Assembly (NCBI RefSeq): GCF_900106065.1
Contig: NZ_LT629796.1
Coordinates: forward strand, 5,556,501-5,620,500
From: Pseudomonas mandelii
GTDB lineage: Bacteria; Pseudomonadota; Gammaproteobacteria; Pseudomonadales; Pseudomonadaceae
Reading direction: 5' to 3'
DNA length: 64,000 bases
The notes under the pieces: model-generated
The model's input: only the letters and a program-made list of their open reading frames with translations
Database searches by the model: none
Told to the model about the DNA's origin: nothing
Shown: positions 19,777 to 28,960 of the stretch, one piece after another
Numbering within the stretch: position 1 is the stretch's first letter
Layout: every line of letters begins with the position of its first letter
Translations under genes and position numbers: made by a program

Positions 19777-19858
19777 GGAAAATTCTCCTTTCAATGTTCA
19801 GTAAAGTGCGGAGCCTACCGGATTCAGTGGCCTATTTCTCGACAAAGTTCCGGACAGA

Positions 19859-20740
19859 TTATAGGCCGGCATTTCTCAGGCGCTCGGCATGCTGCACATA
19901 CAAGGCAATCGGATCGATGCCCTTGCGCAGCGGGCCGGCGGTTTGACAGAGGCTGTCCAGATGATCCAGCGGATAGTCGGAACGGATGACTTTGCCTAAA
20001 TGGGAGCTGTAGCGGCCCACCATGCCGTCATTTTGCTCTGCCTCGGTGGTGAAGTAGCGAGAGAAGGCCTGGAGGAAACCGTGCAGCGGACTGACCGCCC
20101 CCAGCCCTTTATCGAGAAGGTCACCCTGCAATGTGCCGCTCCAGGAGTAATAACGCACGCCGTTCACCAGTTCGCGCCCCTTGCCGCCCCAGGTTTTCGG
20201 CAGTCCTTGCGGGTATTTGTCGTTGAACGCGCCCACACCTTCGGTGGTCAAGGCGTTGAGCGCGGCGATGGCGTTCTGCGGCAAACGCTGATGACCGCTG
20301 AGCAACGACAGAAAATCAGCAAACAGCGTGGCAACCGTGGCCGCGACGTGTTCCGGCAGGCGTCCCGGTGTGAGGGCCTTGCGCAGGAAATCGGCCAGTT
20401 CCGAGCCGTGGTTCGGGCCGCTGACCGAAGTCACCGACGCGACGATCTCCGGCGCGATGGCGGCGGCGTAACGTGCTGCGAGGGCACCCTGACTGTGACC
20501 GATCAGGTTGACCTGGTGGGCGCCGGTTCCTTCCAGCACCCGTTCGATCTGTGCCAACAGTTGGTCACCGCGCACTTCGTTGCTTTGGGTAGCCGAGAGG
20601 TGGGGGATGAACACTCTTGCACCGGCACTTCTGAGGGCCTGCTTGACGTCATGGAAGAGTTCGACTTTGCCAATGCGATCAAAGCCGAAGAGGCCGTGGA
20701 TCAACAGGATTGGATACTGAGTAGTTGCATTCCGTAGCAT
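19859..20740 (-). CDS. Triacylglycerol lipase, family I.1, lacking a signal peptide
   Basis: 293 residues, the length of the P. fragi type lipase. The oxyanion segment LLIHGLFGFDRIG, nucleophile elbow GHSQG (Ser83), NHGSELADFL, and the acid/His part NDGMVGRYSSHLG and DYPLDHLD identify an alpha/beta-hydrolase lipase of subfamily I.1. ATG 20746 lies directly against AAAAAGGA, while ATG 20740 (MLRNATTQYP) is six bases from it; I take 20740. No N-terminal hydrophobic leader is seen and no lif foldase gene is adjacent, which matches the shorter P. fragi/P. fluorescens lipases rather than the secreted LipA of P. aeruginosa. How or whether it is exported cannot be told. Confidence 0.88.
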   Translation of the reverse strand: MLRNATTQYPILLIHGLFGFDRIGKVELFHDVKQALRSAGARVFIPHLSATQSNEVRGDQLLAQIERVLEGTGAHQVNLIGHSQGALAARYAAAIAPEIVASVTSVSGPNHGSELADFLRKALTPGRLPEHVAATVATLFADFLSLLSGHQRLPQNAIAALNALTTEGVGAFNDKYPQGLPKTWGGKGRELVNGVRYYSWSGTLQGDLLDKGLGAVSPLHGFLQAFSRYFTTEAEQNDGMVGRYSSHLGKVIRSDYPLDHLDSLCQTAGPLRKGIDPIALYVQHAERLRNAGL

Positions 20741-20992
20741 GTTCATTCCTTTTTCGCGATGGTTCAGAGAGGTGAATATGGGCTCACTCTAAAGCACACC
20801 AGCGGCTCGGCGATGTATGAGGAATCCGCTGTAAGTTGATGAAAAAGGTATAGAAAACGTAGGAAAGTTCGAAAGAGCCTGAGGTCCCGTTCGGAATATT
20901 TGGACATCTTTTTGTCGCTCGCCGAGCGCATCAATGCAACGGCCTACTGTGTCAACGCCGTTTACCTGTCAACCGATTCGCTTTTCAGACGC

Positions 20993-21015
20993 CCAGCCCT
21001 CGAATCGAGGGCTGG
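20993..21015 (-). terminator. Hairpin downstream of DAHP synthase, possible terminator
   Basis: CCAGCCCTCGA and TCGAGGGCTGG form an inverted repeat 15 bases beyond the DAHP synthase stop on the minus strand. No clear T-run follows, so termination would be weak or factor-assisted. The rest of 20747-20992 shows no gene; it should hold the lipase promoter. Confidence 0.4.
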
Positions 21016-21029
21016 AAGGTCGGCGGTGG

Positions 21030-22118
21030 TTATGCCGGTCGCTGAACGCCGTTCTGTGCCCGCAGCCGGTCGACGGCCTGTCGCAACAGGTGTTCCGTTC
21101 CGGTCCAGCCGAGGCAGCCATCAGTCACTGATACGCCGTAGCGCAGCGATGGGCTCAAGGGCTGGCAGCCTTCGAACAAATGGCTCTCGATCATCATGCC
21201 GATCAGCGATTGATCGCCTTGCAGGCGTTGCTCAAGCACATCGTTGAATACGGCGGGCTGACGAGCCGGGTCTTTGCCGCTGTTGGCGTGGCTGCAGTCG
21301 ACCATGATCCGTGCGGGGATCTTGAGTCGGGTCAAGTCGCTGTTCACTTGGGCGACGCTGTCGCGATCGTAGTTCGGCCCGCGATGACCGCCGCGCAACA
21401 CCAGATGGGTGTCGGGATTGCCAGGGGTTTGAATGATCGCAGGATGCCCCTGGCTGTCGACACCGAAATGACGATGCGGGTGGGCGGCCGAACGCATGGC
21501 ATCGCTGGCAACGGCCACGCCGCCATCGGTGCCGTTCTTGAATCCGACGGGCATGCTCAGGCCGCTGGCCATTTCCCGGTGGATTTGCGACTCGGTGGTG
21601 CGGGCACCGATGGCGACCCAGCTCAGCAGATCGTCGAAGTAGCCGGCCGCCATCGGTTGCAACAGTTCGGTGGCAATTGGCAAGCCGAGGCGCAGCATCT
21701 CGCGCATCAGTTCACGGGAGAGGGTCAAGCCGCCGGCCATGTCATCGCTGCCGTCAAGCTGCGGGTCGTAGGCCAGGCCTTTCCAGCCGACCGTGGTGCG
21801 GGGCTTTTCGACGTAGGCGCGCATTACCAGCAACAGCTGGTCGCTGACTTCGGCGGCGAGGCGAGCGAGGTGGGTGGCGTATTCGAGGGCGGACTGGGGA
21901 TCGTGAATCGAGCAAGGGCCGACGATGACCAGCAGACGGGAATCTTCACCGTTGAGGATCGCGCGGACCGCGTCGCGGTGGGCGGCGACTTGCCGGGTCA
22001 GGGCGTTGTTGAGGGGCAGTTGCTGCTTGAGTTGCAACGAGCTGGGCAGACGCAGGGTCAGCGCTTCATTGGCGGGACTCAAGGTGGACAGCGGCAGAGC
22101 AGAGACGGACGAGTTCAT
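21030..22118 (-). CDS. 3-deoxy-7-phosphoheptulonate (DAHP) synthase, class I (AroFGH type)
   Basis: 362 residues. It condenses erythrose-4-phosphate and phosphoenolpyruvate, the first committed step to aromatic amino acids. Signatures are VIVGPCSIHDPQSALEYA, MRAYVEKPRTTVGWKGLAYDP, WVAIGARTTESQIHREMASGL, the PEP/metal-binding VGFKNGTDG, LRGGHRGPNYD and MVDCSHANSGKD. This is the feedback-regulated E. coli-like class I type. Two aromatic-rich leader ORFs and a strong terminator precede it (22167-22583), so its expression is expected to be attenuated by charged aromatic tRNA. Which aromatic amino acid inhibits the enzyme cannot be read from the sequence, hence no aroF/G/H letter. Confidence 0.93.
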   Translation of the reverse strand: MNSSVSALPLSTLSPANEALTLRLPSSLQLKQQLPLNNALTRQVAAHRDAVRAILNGEDSRLLVIVGPCSIHDPQSALEYATHLARLAAEVSDQLLLVMRAYVEKPRTTVGWKGLAYDPQLDGSDDMAGGLTLSRELMREMLRLGLPIATELLQPMAAGYFDDLLSWVAIGARTTESQIHREMASGLSMPVGFKNGTDGGVAVASDAMRSAAHPHRHFGVDSQGHPAIIQTPGNPDTHLVLRGGHRGPNYDRDSVAQVNSDLTRLKIPARIMVDCSHANSGKDPARQPAVFNDVLEQRLQGDQSLIGMMIESHLFEGCQPLSPSLRYGVSVTDGCLGWTGTEHLLRQAVDRLRAQNGVQRPA

Positions 22119-22166
22119 ATTCAGGCTTCCTGGGCTGGCGGCGGGTTCGTTCCCGCGCGCTCGGCC

Positions 22167-22319
22167 CTACTGGGGTGTTCGACAATTGGCCGGATTGGCT
22201 GCGTGTGTGTGCTTGCCACCTGTGGGTGACCGATCGGAGGCGGCAGGCTGTCCCGAGCGGAGGCTGCTAAATCGCCAGGCGGAAAAACTGTCGTAACGGT
22301 AATAAGTGGCGTAGTTCAT
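22167..22319 (-). CDS. Second leader ORF, aromatic-rich N-terminus, between attenuator and DAHP synthase
   Basis: 50 codons from ATG 22319 with an AGAGGA site 7 bases upstream; stop TAG 48 bases before the DAHP synthase ATG. The start reads MNYATYYRYDSFSAWRF, four Tyr, two Phe and one Trp in 17 residues, then a low-complexity hydrophilic tail. It lies beyond the intrinsic terminator at 22366-22405, so it is only made when the terminator is read through. A further hairpin (GCGGG-AACGAA-CCCGC, ~22139-22154) lies between its stop and the enzyme start. Role as a second translational sensor is inference. Confidence 0.6.
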   Translation of the reverse strand: MNYATYYRYDSFSAWRFSSLRSGQPAASDRSPTGGKHTHAANPANCRTPQ

Positions 22320-22365
22320 TTCGTAAATCCTCTGGTTGTCTGGTGTGTCGCAAAAAAATCAGGGG

Positions 22366-22405
22366 CTGAAAAAACAAAACCCCCGGTCGGGAGGCCGACC
22401 GGGGG
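22366..22405 (-). terminator. Attenuator terminator of DAHP synthase
   Basis: Minus strand: CCCCCGGTCGG, four-base loop, CCGACCGGGGG, then TTTTGTTTTTT. The 11-bp perfect stem plus U-tract is a textbook intrinsic terminator. It lies 50 bases after the leader peptide stop and upstream of the structural gene in the same direction, the position expected of a ribosome-controlled attenuator. Confidence 0.92.
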
Positions 22406-22454
22406 TTGAGAATTCTCTGGTGGCGACCCGTTTAAAGTGGGCGCCGTGTGGGTA

Positions 22455-22583
22455 TCAGGCGCGCCAGTGGCTAAACCAATACCCAAAATAAAAGCTGACC
22501 GGAGCACAAACGTCAGTCGCCCGGGCAGCCGTAACCGAGCGCGAGGCGCTGGCGGTACGAAGCTGTAAGAGGGCGTTGAACAT
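22455..22583 (-). CDS. Attenuation leader peptide with aromatic run
   Basis: 42 codons from ATG 22583 with a GGAGAC ribosome site. Residues 31-40 are FYFGYWFSHW: three Phe, two Tyr and two Trp in ten codons, just before the TGA. Ribosome stalling there when aromatic tRNAs are uncharged would let transcription pass the terminator at 22366-22405. Mixed Phe/Tyr/Trp codons suggest a response to general aromatic shortage rather than to one amino acid. The upstream 22584-22779 region holds its promoter and that of the divergent acetyltransferase and no other gene I can support. Confidence 0.82.
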   Translation of the reverse strand: MFNALLQLRTASASRSVTAARATDVCAPVSFYFGYWFSHWRA

Positions 22584-22779
22584 GGTCTGTCTCCGATGAA
22601 TGCGCCGAGCTTACTAGAGGCCGGTGCGCGGTTTCAATCAGAAAATGCTATCGATGACCGATCACCTTTTCTATCGCTTGAGTGGTCGAGGTTTGTGACA
22701 CACTTTGGGCGTCACTCACGAGTGATGTCACAAGGGCGAACCATGACGACACTGATCGTTGGCACCTGCGGAGGTTTTA

Positions 22780-23223
22780 ATGGCTTTTGACTGGCGCCCG
22801 GCAACATCCGGCGACCTTGATTTCGCTCGCGAACTGACCTGTCGCAACATGCTCCGCTATTACATTCAAAATGACCTGCTCTGGCAGGACGAGGCGTTCG
22901 ATGTCGCCTGGGCCGGGCGCGAGAACTGGTTGATTGTCCGGGACGATGTCTTGCTGGGTTATGTGAGCCTCAGTCGCGACTCCAGGGCTTTGTATATCCG
23001 CGAATTGCACGTGCTGGAAGCGTTTCAGGGGCAGGGTGCCGGTTCCTGGGCGATCGATCAGGTATTGGCCATGGCGAGCAAGGAACGGCGTCCAGCATTA
23101 CGCCTGACAGTTTTTGAAACGAATCCGGCCAAAGCGCTGTACGAGAGAAAAGGACTGAAGGTAGCCGGCCAAGACGAGTGTTTCCTGAGAATGCAGCGTG
23201 ATGTCGATGAGCTGTATCGCTGA
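22780..23223 (+). CDS. GNAT-family N-acetyltransferase
   Basis: 147 residues from ATG 22780, preceded by GGAGG at 7 bases. A single GNAT fold: N-terminal helix WRPATSGDLDFARELTCRNM, central strand LLGYVSLSRDSRALYIRELHV, and the acetyl-CoA pyrophosphate loop EAFQGQGAGSWAI, followed by PALRLTVFETNPAKALYERKGL. It transfers an acetyl group from acetyl-CoA to an amine, but nothing shows which. It stands alone between the DAHP synthase leader and gacA. Confidence 0.88.
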   Translation: MAFDWRPATSGDLDFARELTCRNMLRYYIQNDLLWQDEAFDVAWAGRENWLIVRDDVLLGYVSLSRDSRALYIRELHVLEAFQGQGAGSWAIDQVLAMASKERRPALRLTVFETNPAKALYERKGLKVAGQDECFLRMQRDVDELYR

Positions 23224-23350
23224 AACACGCTAGCGACAAGCCTTTCAAGATGTATTGAAACTTTTTATATAGCGCTTGCCGCTAGGTCTGCCAGTCGCTT
23301 TTTGCTAAGGTGTCCGGCAACCCAATAAGACCATATCGCGAGGTGTCTGC

Positions 23351-23992
23351 TTGATTAGGGTGCTAGTAGTCGATGACCATGATCTCGTTCGTACAGGCAT
23401 TACACGAATGCTGGCTGACATCGATGGCCTGCAAGTAGTCGGCCAGGCTGAGTCGGGGGAGGAATCCCTGCTTAAAGCGCGTGAGTTGAAACCCGATGTG
23501 GTGCTGATGGACGTCAAGATGCCCGGGATCGGCGGTCTTGAAGCCACGCGCAAGTTATTGCGCAGTCATCCGGACATCAAAGTCGTCGCGGTTACCGTGT
23601 GCGAGGAAGATCCGTTTCCTACGCGGCTGCTGCAGGCCGGTGCCGCCGGTTATTTGACCAAGGGCGCCGGGTTGCCGGAAATGGTCCAGGCCATTCGCCT
23701 GGTGTTTGCCGGGCAACGCTACATCAGCCCGCAGATTGCACAGCAACTGGCGATCAAATCCTTTCAGCCGACCAACGATTCGCCCTTCGACGCGCTGTCG
23801 GAACGCGAGATCCAGATCGCATTGATGATTGTCGGCTGTCAGAAAGTCCAGATCATTTCCGACAAGCTCTGCCTGTCGCCCAAAACGGTCAACACTTACC
23901 GTTACCGCATTTTCGAGAAGCTCTCGATCAGCAGTGATGTCGAGCTGACGCTGTTGGCGGTGCGTCACGGCATGGTCGATGCCAGCCTCTGA
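23351..23992 (+). CDS. gacA: Global response regulator GacA
   Basis: 213 residues, intact. Receiver domain (1-120) with acidic pocket VVDDHD, phospho-acceptor Asp54 in [13 protein letters not shown] and Lys in YLTKGAG; LuxR/FixJ helix-turn-helix (~145-205) with [13 protein letters not shown] and [14 protein letters not shown]. It is phosphorylated by GacS and activates the small RNAs that titrate RsmA/RsmE, switching on secondary metabolism and exoproducts. The start is TTG with GAGGTG seven bases upstream, as known for Pseudomonas gacA. uvrC begins two bases after its stop, so the two are co-transcribed. Confidence 0.97.
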   Translation: MIRVLVVDDHDLVRTGITRMLADIDGLQVVGQAESGEESLLKARELKPDVVLMDVKMPGIGGLEATRKLLRSHPDIKVVAVTVCEEDPFPTRLLQAGAAGYLTKGAGLPEMVQAIRLVFAGQRYISPQIAQQLAIKSFQPTNDSPFDALSEREIQIALMIVGCQKVQIISDKLCLSPKTVNTYRYRIFEKLSISSDVELTLLAVRHGMVDASL

Positions 23993-23994
23993 AA

Positions 23995-25818
23995 ATGACC
24001 GAAGTCTTTGATCCAGGCGCTTTTCTGTCGACCGTCAGTGGGCGCCCCGGCGTCTACCGCATGTTCGACAGCGATGCTCGCCTTCTGTATGTCGGCAAAG
24101 CCAAGAACCTGAAAAATCGCCTGTCGAGCTACTTCCGCAAGTCCGGTCTCGCGCCCAAGACGGCGGCGCTGGTCGCCCGTATCGCCCAGGTCGAAACCAC
24201 CATCACGGCCAACGAAACGGAAGCCTTGCTGCTTGAGCAGACGCTGATCAAGGAGTGGCGTCCGCCGTATAACATCCTGCTGCGCGATGACAAATCCTAC
24301 CCTTACGTCTTTCTTTCGGATGGCCAGTTTCCTCGTCTGAGCATTCATCGCGGTGCGAAAAAGGCCAAGGGCAAGTATTTCGGTCCGTATCCCAGCGCGG
24401 GCGCGATTCGCGAAAGCTTGAGCTTGCTGCAAAAAACGTTTTTTGTTCGCCAGTGCGAAGACAGCTATTACAAGAACCGCACGCGCCCTTGTCTGCAATA
24501 CCAGATCAAGCGCTGCAAGGCCCCGTGTGTCGGGCTGGTAGAGCCCGAAGTGTATGCCGAGGACGTTCGCCACTCAGTGATGTTCCTTGAAGGCCGCAGC
24601 AATGCGCTGACCGACGAGTTGTCCGCGGGCATGGAAGAGGCGGCGATCAACCTCGAGTTCGAGCGCGCCGCCGAGTTGCGTGACCAGATTTCGCTGCTGC
24701 GTCGAGTCCAGGATCAGCAAAGCATGGAAGGCGGAACCGGCGATATCGATGTGATCGCTGCGTTCGTCAATCCGGGCGGTGCCTGTGTTCACCTGATCAG
24801 CGTGCGCGGTGGGCGGGTGTTGGGCAGCAAGAACTTCTTCCCTCAGGTCGGCATCGACGAGGACGTTTCCGAGGTCATGGCTGCCTTTCTCGGCCAGTAC
24901 TTCATTACCAGTCCTGAGCGCGACCTGCCGAGCGAACTGATCGTCAACGTGGTTCACGAAGACTTTCCGACCCTCATTGCGGCCATTGAAGAGCTGCGCG
25001 GTCGCGAGTTGACCATCAGCCATCGGGTACGGGGTACGCGAGCACGCTGGCAACAATTGGCGGTCACCAATGCCGAGCAGGCGTTGGGCGCGAGGCTGGC
25101 CAACCGTCAACACGTCGCCGCGCGTTTCGATGCCCTGGCAGAAGTCTTGAACCTGGACGAGCCGCCACAGCGCCTGGAGTGCTACGACATCAGCCACTCC
25201 AGCGGCGAAGCCACCGTGGCGTCGTGCGTGGTGTTCGGTCCGGAAGGCCCGATCAAGTCCGACTATCGTCGTTATAACATCGAAGGCGTCACCCCGGGCG
25301 ACGACTATGCGGCCATGCACCAGGCCCTGACGCGGCGCTTCAGCAAACTGAAGGACGGGGAGGGCAAGTTGCCGGACATTCTGCTGGTGGACGGCGGCAA
25401 GGGTCAGCTGTCGATGGCCCGCGACGTGCTCAATGAGCTGGCGGTGCCTGACCTGATTCTGCTGGGCGTGGCCAAGGGGGCGACGCGCAAGGCCGGTTTT
25501 GAAACCCTGTACCTCAACGACGCAGCTCACGAATTTACCTTGCGCGGTGATTCCCCCGCGCTGCATCTGATTCAACAGATACGCGATGAAGCCCACCGTT
25601 TCGCCATTACCGGGCACCGGGCCCGCCGTGGTAAAACCCGGCGCACCTCGACACTTGAGGGCGTTGCAGGCGTCGGACCGACACGCCGCCGAGATTTGTT
25701 AAAACATTTTGGTGGATTGCAGGAGCTGTCTCGTGCCAGCATCGAAGAGATCGCCAAAGCACCCGGGATCAGTAAAAAGCTCGCAGAGTTGATTTATGCA
25801 AATCTGCACAGCGAGTAG
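23995..25818 (+). CDS. uvrC: Excinuclease ABC subunit C
   Basis: 607 residues, full family length. GIY-YIG nuclease domain at 15-95 ([20 protein letters not shown]), a cysteine cluster [20 protein letters not shown] region, UVR motif near 205-240 ([20 protein letters not shown]), the RNase H-like second nuclease with [16 protein letters not shown] and VDGGKGQLS, and C-terminal helix-hairpin-helix repeats ([33 protein letters not shown]). It makes both incisions in nucleotide excision repair. It starts two bases after gacA and is followed by pgsA. Confidence 0.97.
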   Translation: MTEVFDPGAFLSTVSGRPGVYRMFDSDARLLYVGKAKNLKNRLSSYFRKSGLAPKTAALVARIAQVETTITANETEALLLEQTLIKEWRPPYNILLRDDKSYPYVFLSDGQFPRLSIHRGAKKAKGKYFGPYPSAGAIRESLSLLQKTFFVRQCEDSYYKNRTRPCLQYQIKRCKAPCVGLVEPEVYAEDVRHSVMFLEGRSNALTDELSAGMEEAAINLEFERAAELRDQISLLRRVQDQQSMEGGTGDIDVIAAFVNPGGACVHLISVRGGRVLGSKNFFPQVGIDEDVSEVMAAFLGQYFITSPERDLPSELIVNVVHEDFPTLIAAIEELRGRELTISHRVRGTRARWQQLAVTNAEQALGARLANRQHVAARFDALAEVLNLDEPPQRLECYDISHSSGEATVASCVVFGPEGPIKSDYRRYNIEGVTPGDDYAAMHQALTRRFSKLKDGEGKLPDILLVDGGKGQLSMARDVLNELAVPDLILLGVAKGATRKAGFETLYLNDAAHEFTLRGDSPALHLIQQIRDEAHRFAITGHRARRGKTRRTSTLEGVAGVGPTRRRDLLKHFGGLQELSRASIEEIAKAPGISKKLAELIYANLHSE

Positions 25819-25850
25819 AATGCCACCTCACCTCGTAGCCAGTTGTGCCG

Positions 25851-26411
25851 ATGAATATCCCTAATCTGATTACCGTTCTACGCGTCCTGCTCATCCCGAT
25901 CTTCATTTTACTGTTCTACCTGCCGTACCAATGGAGCTACATGGCCTCCGCTTCGGTCTTCGCATTTGCCGCCGCCACAGACTGGCTGGACGGTTATCTG
26001 GCCCGTCGTCTGGAGCAAAGCACACCATTCGGGGCGTTCCTTGACCCCGTGGCTGACAAGCTGATGGTGGCCGTTGCGCTGGTGTTGCTGGTGCAAGAAC
26101 ACGGCAACCTGTGGCTCACGCTGCCGGCGGCCGTCATCATCGGTCGCGAAATTGTCGTCTCGGCACTTCGCGAGTGGATGGCCGAACTCGGTGCACGGGC
26201 TCACGTTGCCGTGTCGAACCTGGGCAAATGGAAAACCGCCGCGCAAATGCTGGCGCTGGTGATCCTGCTGGCCAATCCATCGGACTTTACCTTCTGGGTC
26301 TTGATCGGTTATGCCTTGCTGCTGGTATCTGCCGGCCTGACATTGTGGTCCATGGTCCAATACCTGCGGGCTGCCTGGCCGCATCTGAAGACCGACGTGG
26401 AAAAGAAATAA
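25851..26411 (+). CDS. pgsA: CDP-diacylglycerol--glycerol-3-phosphate 3-phosphatidyltransferase
   Basis: 186 residues from ATG 25851 (an in-frame GTG two codons earlier is rejected; [13 protein letters not shown] is the family start). The CDP-alcohol phosphotransferase motif D-G-x2-A-R-x8-G-x3-D-x3-D is complete in [13 protein letters not shown]...[10 protein letters not shown]. About five membrane helices. It makes phosphatidylglycerol phosphate at the inner membrane. Third gene of gacA-uvrC-pgsA, 32 bases after uvrC. Confidence 0.96.
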   Translation: MNIPNLITVLRVLLIPIFILLFYLPYQWSYMASASVFAFAAATDWLDGYLARRLEQSTPFGAFLDPVADKLMVAVALVLLVQEHGNLWLTLPAAVIIGREIVVSALREWMAELGARAHVAVSNLGKWKTAAQMLALVILLANPSDFTFWVLIGYALLLVSAGLTLWSMVQYLRAAWPHLKTDVEKK

Positions 26412-26431
26412 AACTTTTTTGAATCAAAGGG

Positions 26432-26459
26432 TTGACGGGGCTTCTGGATTCTATAGAAT
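26432..26459 (+). promoter_or_regulatory. Sigma-70 promoter of tRNA-Gly
   Basis: TTGACG at 26432-26437, 16-base spacer, TAGAAT at 26454-26459, 15 bases before the mature tRNA 5' end. Both boxes are one base from consensus and the spacing is near ideal. Confidence 0.75.
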
Positions 26460-26474
26460 GCGCCACACCAAGAC

Positions 26475-26550
<76 letters not shown>

Positions 26551-26596
26551 GATGTTGTTTTGCAGAGCTTCATTGAGCTCTGCAAATCTAGAAAAT

Positions 26597-26617
26597 AGAG
26601 GCTTCGGCCTCTTTTTT
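26597..26617 (+). terminator. Intrinsic terminator after tRNA-Gly
   Basis: AGAGGC, UUCG-type tetraloop (TTCG), GCCTCT, then TTTTT: a six-pair stem with a stable tetraloop and T-run, 47 bases past the tRNA. A second inverted repeat, TGCAGAGCT/AGCTCTGCA at 26561-26584, lies between tRNA and terminator and may aid 3' processing. Confidence 0.88.
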
Positions 26618-27025
26618 CGTTCCGGCGAATTCTACCGAAATCTACCTGCAGCCACGAATTTTAAGTACATCAATGAGTACATTGAAATCCGGGCTTTGCT
26701 GATAGCCGTTTCCAGATAGATGACGCATCGCCGGACCCGTACATCTCTCACTCTTTAGCCTTTTTTAAGCGGACGCCCATTCCACAAGAATGCCGTCCCT
26801 ATTTCGAGTCCTTCAAGGTCCAGGTCATTGCCAATATGTGGTGTCGCAGGAGCGCCTGCGGTTTGGGGATTGTATGCCTCCAGGCTTTCCGAACCTGATC
26901 ACAGCCTGCTTTGCCGGAGTCTTGCCGGCGTACAGAAAATGATTAGGTGCAGAAAGTGGGGTTAAACGGCTTGGCGTTTCTCCAGCGGTTGCTACAAGAG
27001 ATTGGGCTTGGGGAAGTGGCTTTAC
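26618..27025. other. Gene-free junction between tRNA-Gly and accessory block
   Basis: About 400 bases with no supportable gene on either strand and visibly lower GC than the flanks (for example 26630-26700). tRNA-Cys and tRNA-Leu, which often follow tRNA-Gly in Pseudomonas, are absent. I read it as a decayed junction where foreign DNA once joined; no integrase remnant could be recognised. Confidence 0.45.
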
Positions 27026-27895
27026 TTAAAGTTTGAAGACTTCCTTTAGCATCCCTTCCAAATGTTTTGGCTTACGGCCCAACAGTTTTTCAAGCGTACG
27101 ACTGCTCTGGTCAAAAGCGCCTTCATCGATGGCGTTACCCCAGCCGCTGATGAATTTCGCGACCGCAGTTGGCCAGCCTTCACTTTCCCGAGCTGCAATG
27201 AATGCTTCAGCGGAAATTGGCTGGTACTCAACGGGCATGCCCGTCAATCGAGAGAACCCGTCTGCGACATCCTGGAATGACCACGTCTGTCCTGCATTTA
27301 GCAAGCAGGTGCGGTTCTCGTACCCAGTCTGGGTGAGCAAGGCAGCACCTGCTTCTGCAAGCTCTGCGTAGGTGACTGGCCCAATTCGACCTTGGCCTGC
27401 TGGGACGCTGAAGCCTTCATTTGCCGCATTGGCTCCGATGAAGAAGGGCAAGTCGTCGGCGTATAACGGATGTTGAATAATCGTGTACGTGAGGCCCGAC
27501 TTTTCAAGAAGTCGCTCGGTAGCAATATCGCTCTCCGTCACCCCTTCAATAGGTGCCAGCTCATCGTTGATCCGTTGAATACTGGTGTAAACCACATGGC
27601 GAACACCCGCCCGGCCGGCAGCAACGATCACGTTTGTATGGTGGGCAACACGATCACTGAACGCAACGGCTGATACCAGGTAGATTTTTTCAACTCCTTC
27701 GAATGCCGCCACCAACGAATCGTAGTCGGTGTAATCCCCGTAGCGCACTTCTATGCCTAAGGCAGCCAGAGGCTCGGCCTTTTCAGTATCACGTGCCATC
27801 GCCACAACATTTGATGCCGGGATTTTTTGTACCAGTGAACGCAAGACTGCATTGCCCAATCTGCCTGTCGCGCCAGTAACTAGAATTTTTGTCAT
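27026..27895 (-). CDS. NAD(P)H-binding NmrA/QorB-like oxidoreductase
   Basis: 289 residues, atypical (extended) SDR. Dinucleotide fold at the N-terminus with TGATGRLGNAVLRSL; EVRYGDYTDYDSLVAAFEGVEKIYLVSA continues the NmrA/QOR2 pattern. The classical YxxxK pair is not in its usual place, as in QorB. Closest to E. coli YtfG-type NADPH:quinone oxidoreductases, acting in the cytoplasm on small quinones. Divergent from a LysR gene 114 bases away that probably controls it. GC is lower than in the core genome nearby, consistent with acquisition behind the tRNA. Confidence 0.85.
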   Translation of the reverse strand: MTKILVTGATGRLGNAVLRSLVQKIPASNVVAMARDTEKAEPLAALGIEVRYGDYTDYDSLVAAFEGVEKIYLVSAVAFSDRVAHHTNVIVAAGRAGVRHVVYTSIQRINDELAPIEGVTESDIATERLLEKSGLTYTIIQHPLYADDLPFFIGANAANEGFSVPAGQGRIGPVTYAELAEAGAALLTQTGYENRTCLLNAGQTWSFQDVADGFSRLTGMPVEYQPISAEAFIAARESEGWPTAVAKFISGWGNAIDEGAFDQSSRTLEKLLGRKPKHLEGMLKEVFKL

Positions 27896-28009
27896 GAGTC
27901 TTTGCTTTCCAATCGTAATGATCCGGTAGGCACAATCATGACCAAAGCATCAGGGATAAATTAGTCTCCAATCGGTAGAATCACCTTCAACCAAAAGTTG
28001 GAGATGACC

Positions 28010-28930
28010 ATGGAAACCCTCGGCAATCTGGAATCGTTCGTTCGCGCCGCGGAGGCCAGCAGCTTTTCCGAAGCCGCCAGGCGTATGGGGATTTCCGCTG
28101 CTGCCGTGAGTAAGAATGTGGCACGGCTCGAAGCCAATTTAGGCACCCGGCTCTTCCAGCGCAGCACAAGAAGCCTGACCCTCACTGAGGCAGGAGAATT
28201 GTTCTACCAGCAAGTCTCGGGCAGCGTCGAAACCATCCAAGGTGCTATCGCGCAAATAGGTGATGCCCGAGAAGTCCCCGCAGGGCGATTACGGGTCAAT
28301 TTGTCTCCGTCTTTCGCTTACGATTATGTCCTGCCACTACTCAAAAGTTTCAAACAGCGTTACCCCGAGGTAGTTCCGGACTGGCACTTGGAAATCCGTC
28401 GCGTCGATTTGATTGGTGAAGGTTTTGATGTGGCCATTGGTGGCGGTATTGAATTATCTTCGGGAATCGTAGCGAGAGAGTTGGCCAAACTTCATCTTGT
28501 CGCTGTTGCAGCTCCGCAGTGGTTGGAGGGGCGGACAATGCCCGTTGTTCCTGGCGATTTGCAGGGGGTGGATGGCATCGTAATGCGTTCGACCAGCACA
28601 GGGCGTTTGCTCAACTGGACACTTCGGGATGCTGGAGAAGGGCGGTTTGATGTCAACCTGAAACCGACGGCGATAATGAACGATCCAGAAGCATTGTGTA
28701 GCTGTGCATTGATGGGGTTGGGTGTCGGGCTGGTACCGATGGAGCGCGCGTGGCCTTGGTTGCAACGCGGTGATCTGGTTCGTTTGTTACCGGATTGGTA
28801 TGTGGATCTAGGTGTCGTTTCGCTGTACTTCTCGTCCCGAAAAGCTTTGCCGGCCAAAACACGAGTGTTCGTGGATTTTCTGCTGGAGCATTTTCAAGGA
28901 TCGCTCAGCCAGCGTTTCCGTGCCGATTGA
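28010..28930 (+). CDS. LysR-family transcriptional regulator
   Basis: 306 residues from ATG 28010, six bases after a GGAG site; TTG and ATG codons just upstream are in frame but less well placed. Winged HTH at residues 1-60 (LGNLESFVRAAEASSFSEAA, VSKNVARLEANLGTRLFQRS), then a periplasmic-binding-like effector domain (RLRVNLSPSFAYDYVLPLLK). It belongs to the large CrgA/DhcR-like LysR group that controls adjacent oxidoreductases. Divergent from the QorB-like gene, its likely target. Confidence 0.9.
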   Translation: METLGNLESFVRAAEASSFSEAARRMGISAAAVSKNVARLEANLGTRLFQRSTRSLTLTEAGELFYQQVSGSVETIQGAIAQIGDAREVPAGRLRVNLSPSFAYDYVLPLLKSFKQRYPEVVPDWHLEIRRVDLIGEGFDVAIGGGIELSSGIVARELAKLHLVAVAAPQWLEGRTMPVVPGDLQGVDGIVMRSTSTGRLLNWTLRDAGEGRFDVNLKPTAIMNDPEALCSCALMGLGVGLVPMERAWPWLQRGDLVRLLPDWYVDLGVVSLYFSSRKALPAKTRVFVDFLLEHFQGSLSQRFRAD

Positions 28931-28960
28931 GCGCCCAACCTCGGTTGGGCGCCTTCTGAC

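Noticed and set aside
22596..22790. 64-codon plus-strand ORF starting MNAPSLLEAG
   Set aside because: It overlaps the acetyltransferase start in another frame, has no ribosome site and covers the leader promoter region.
24574..25617. 347-codon minus-strand ORF
   Set aside because: Antisense to uvrC; no motifs, no ribosome site.
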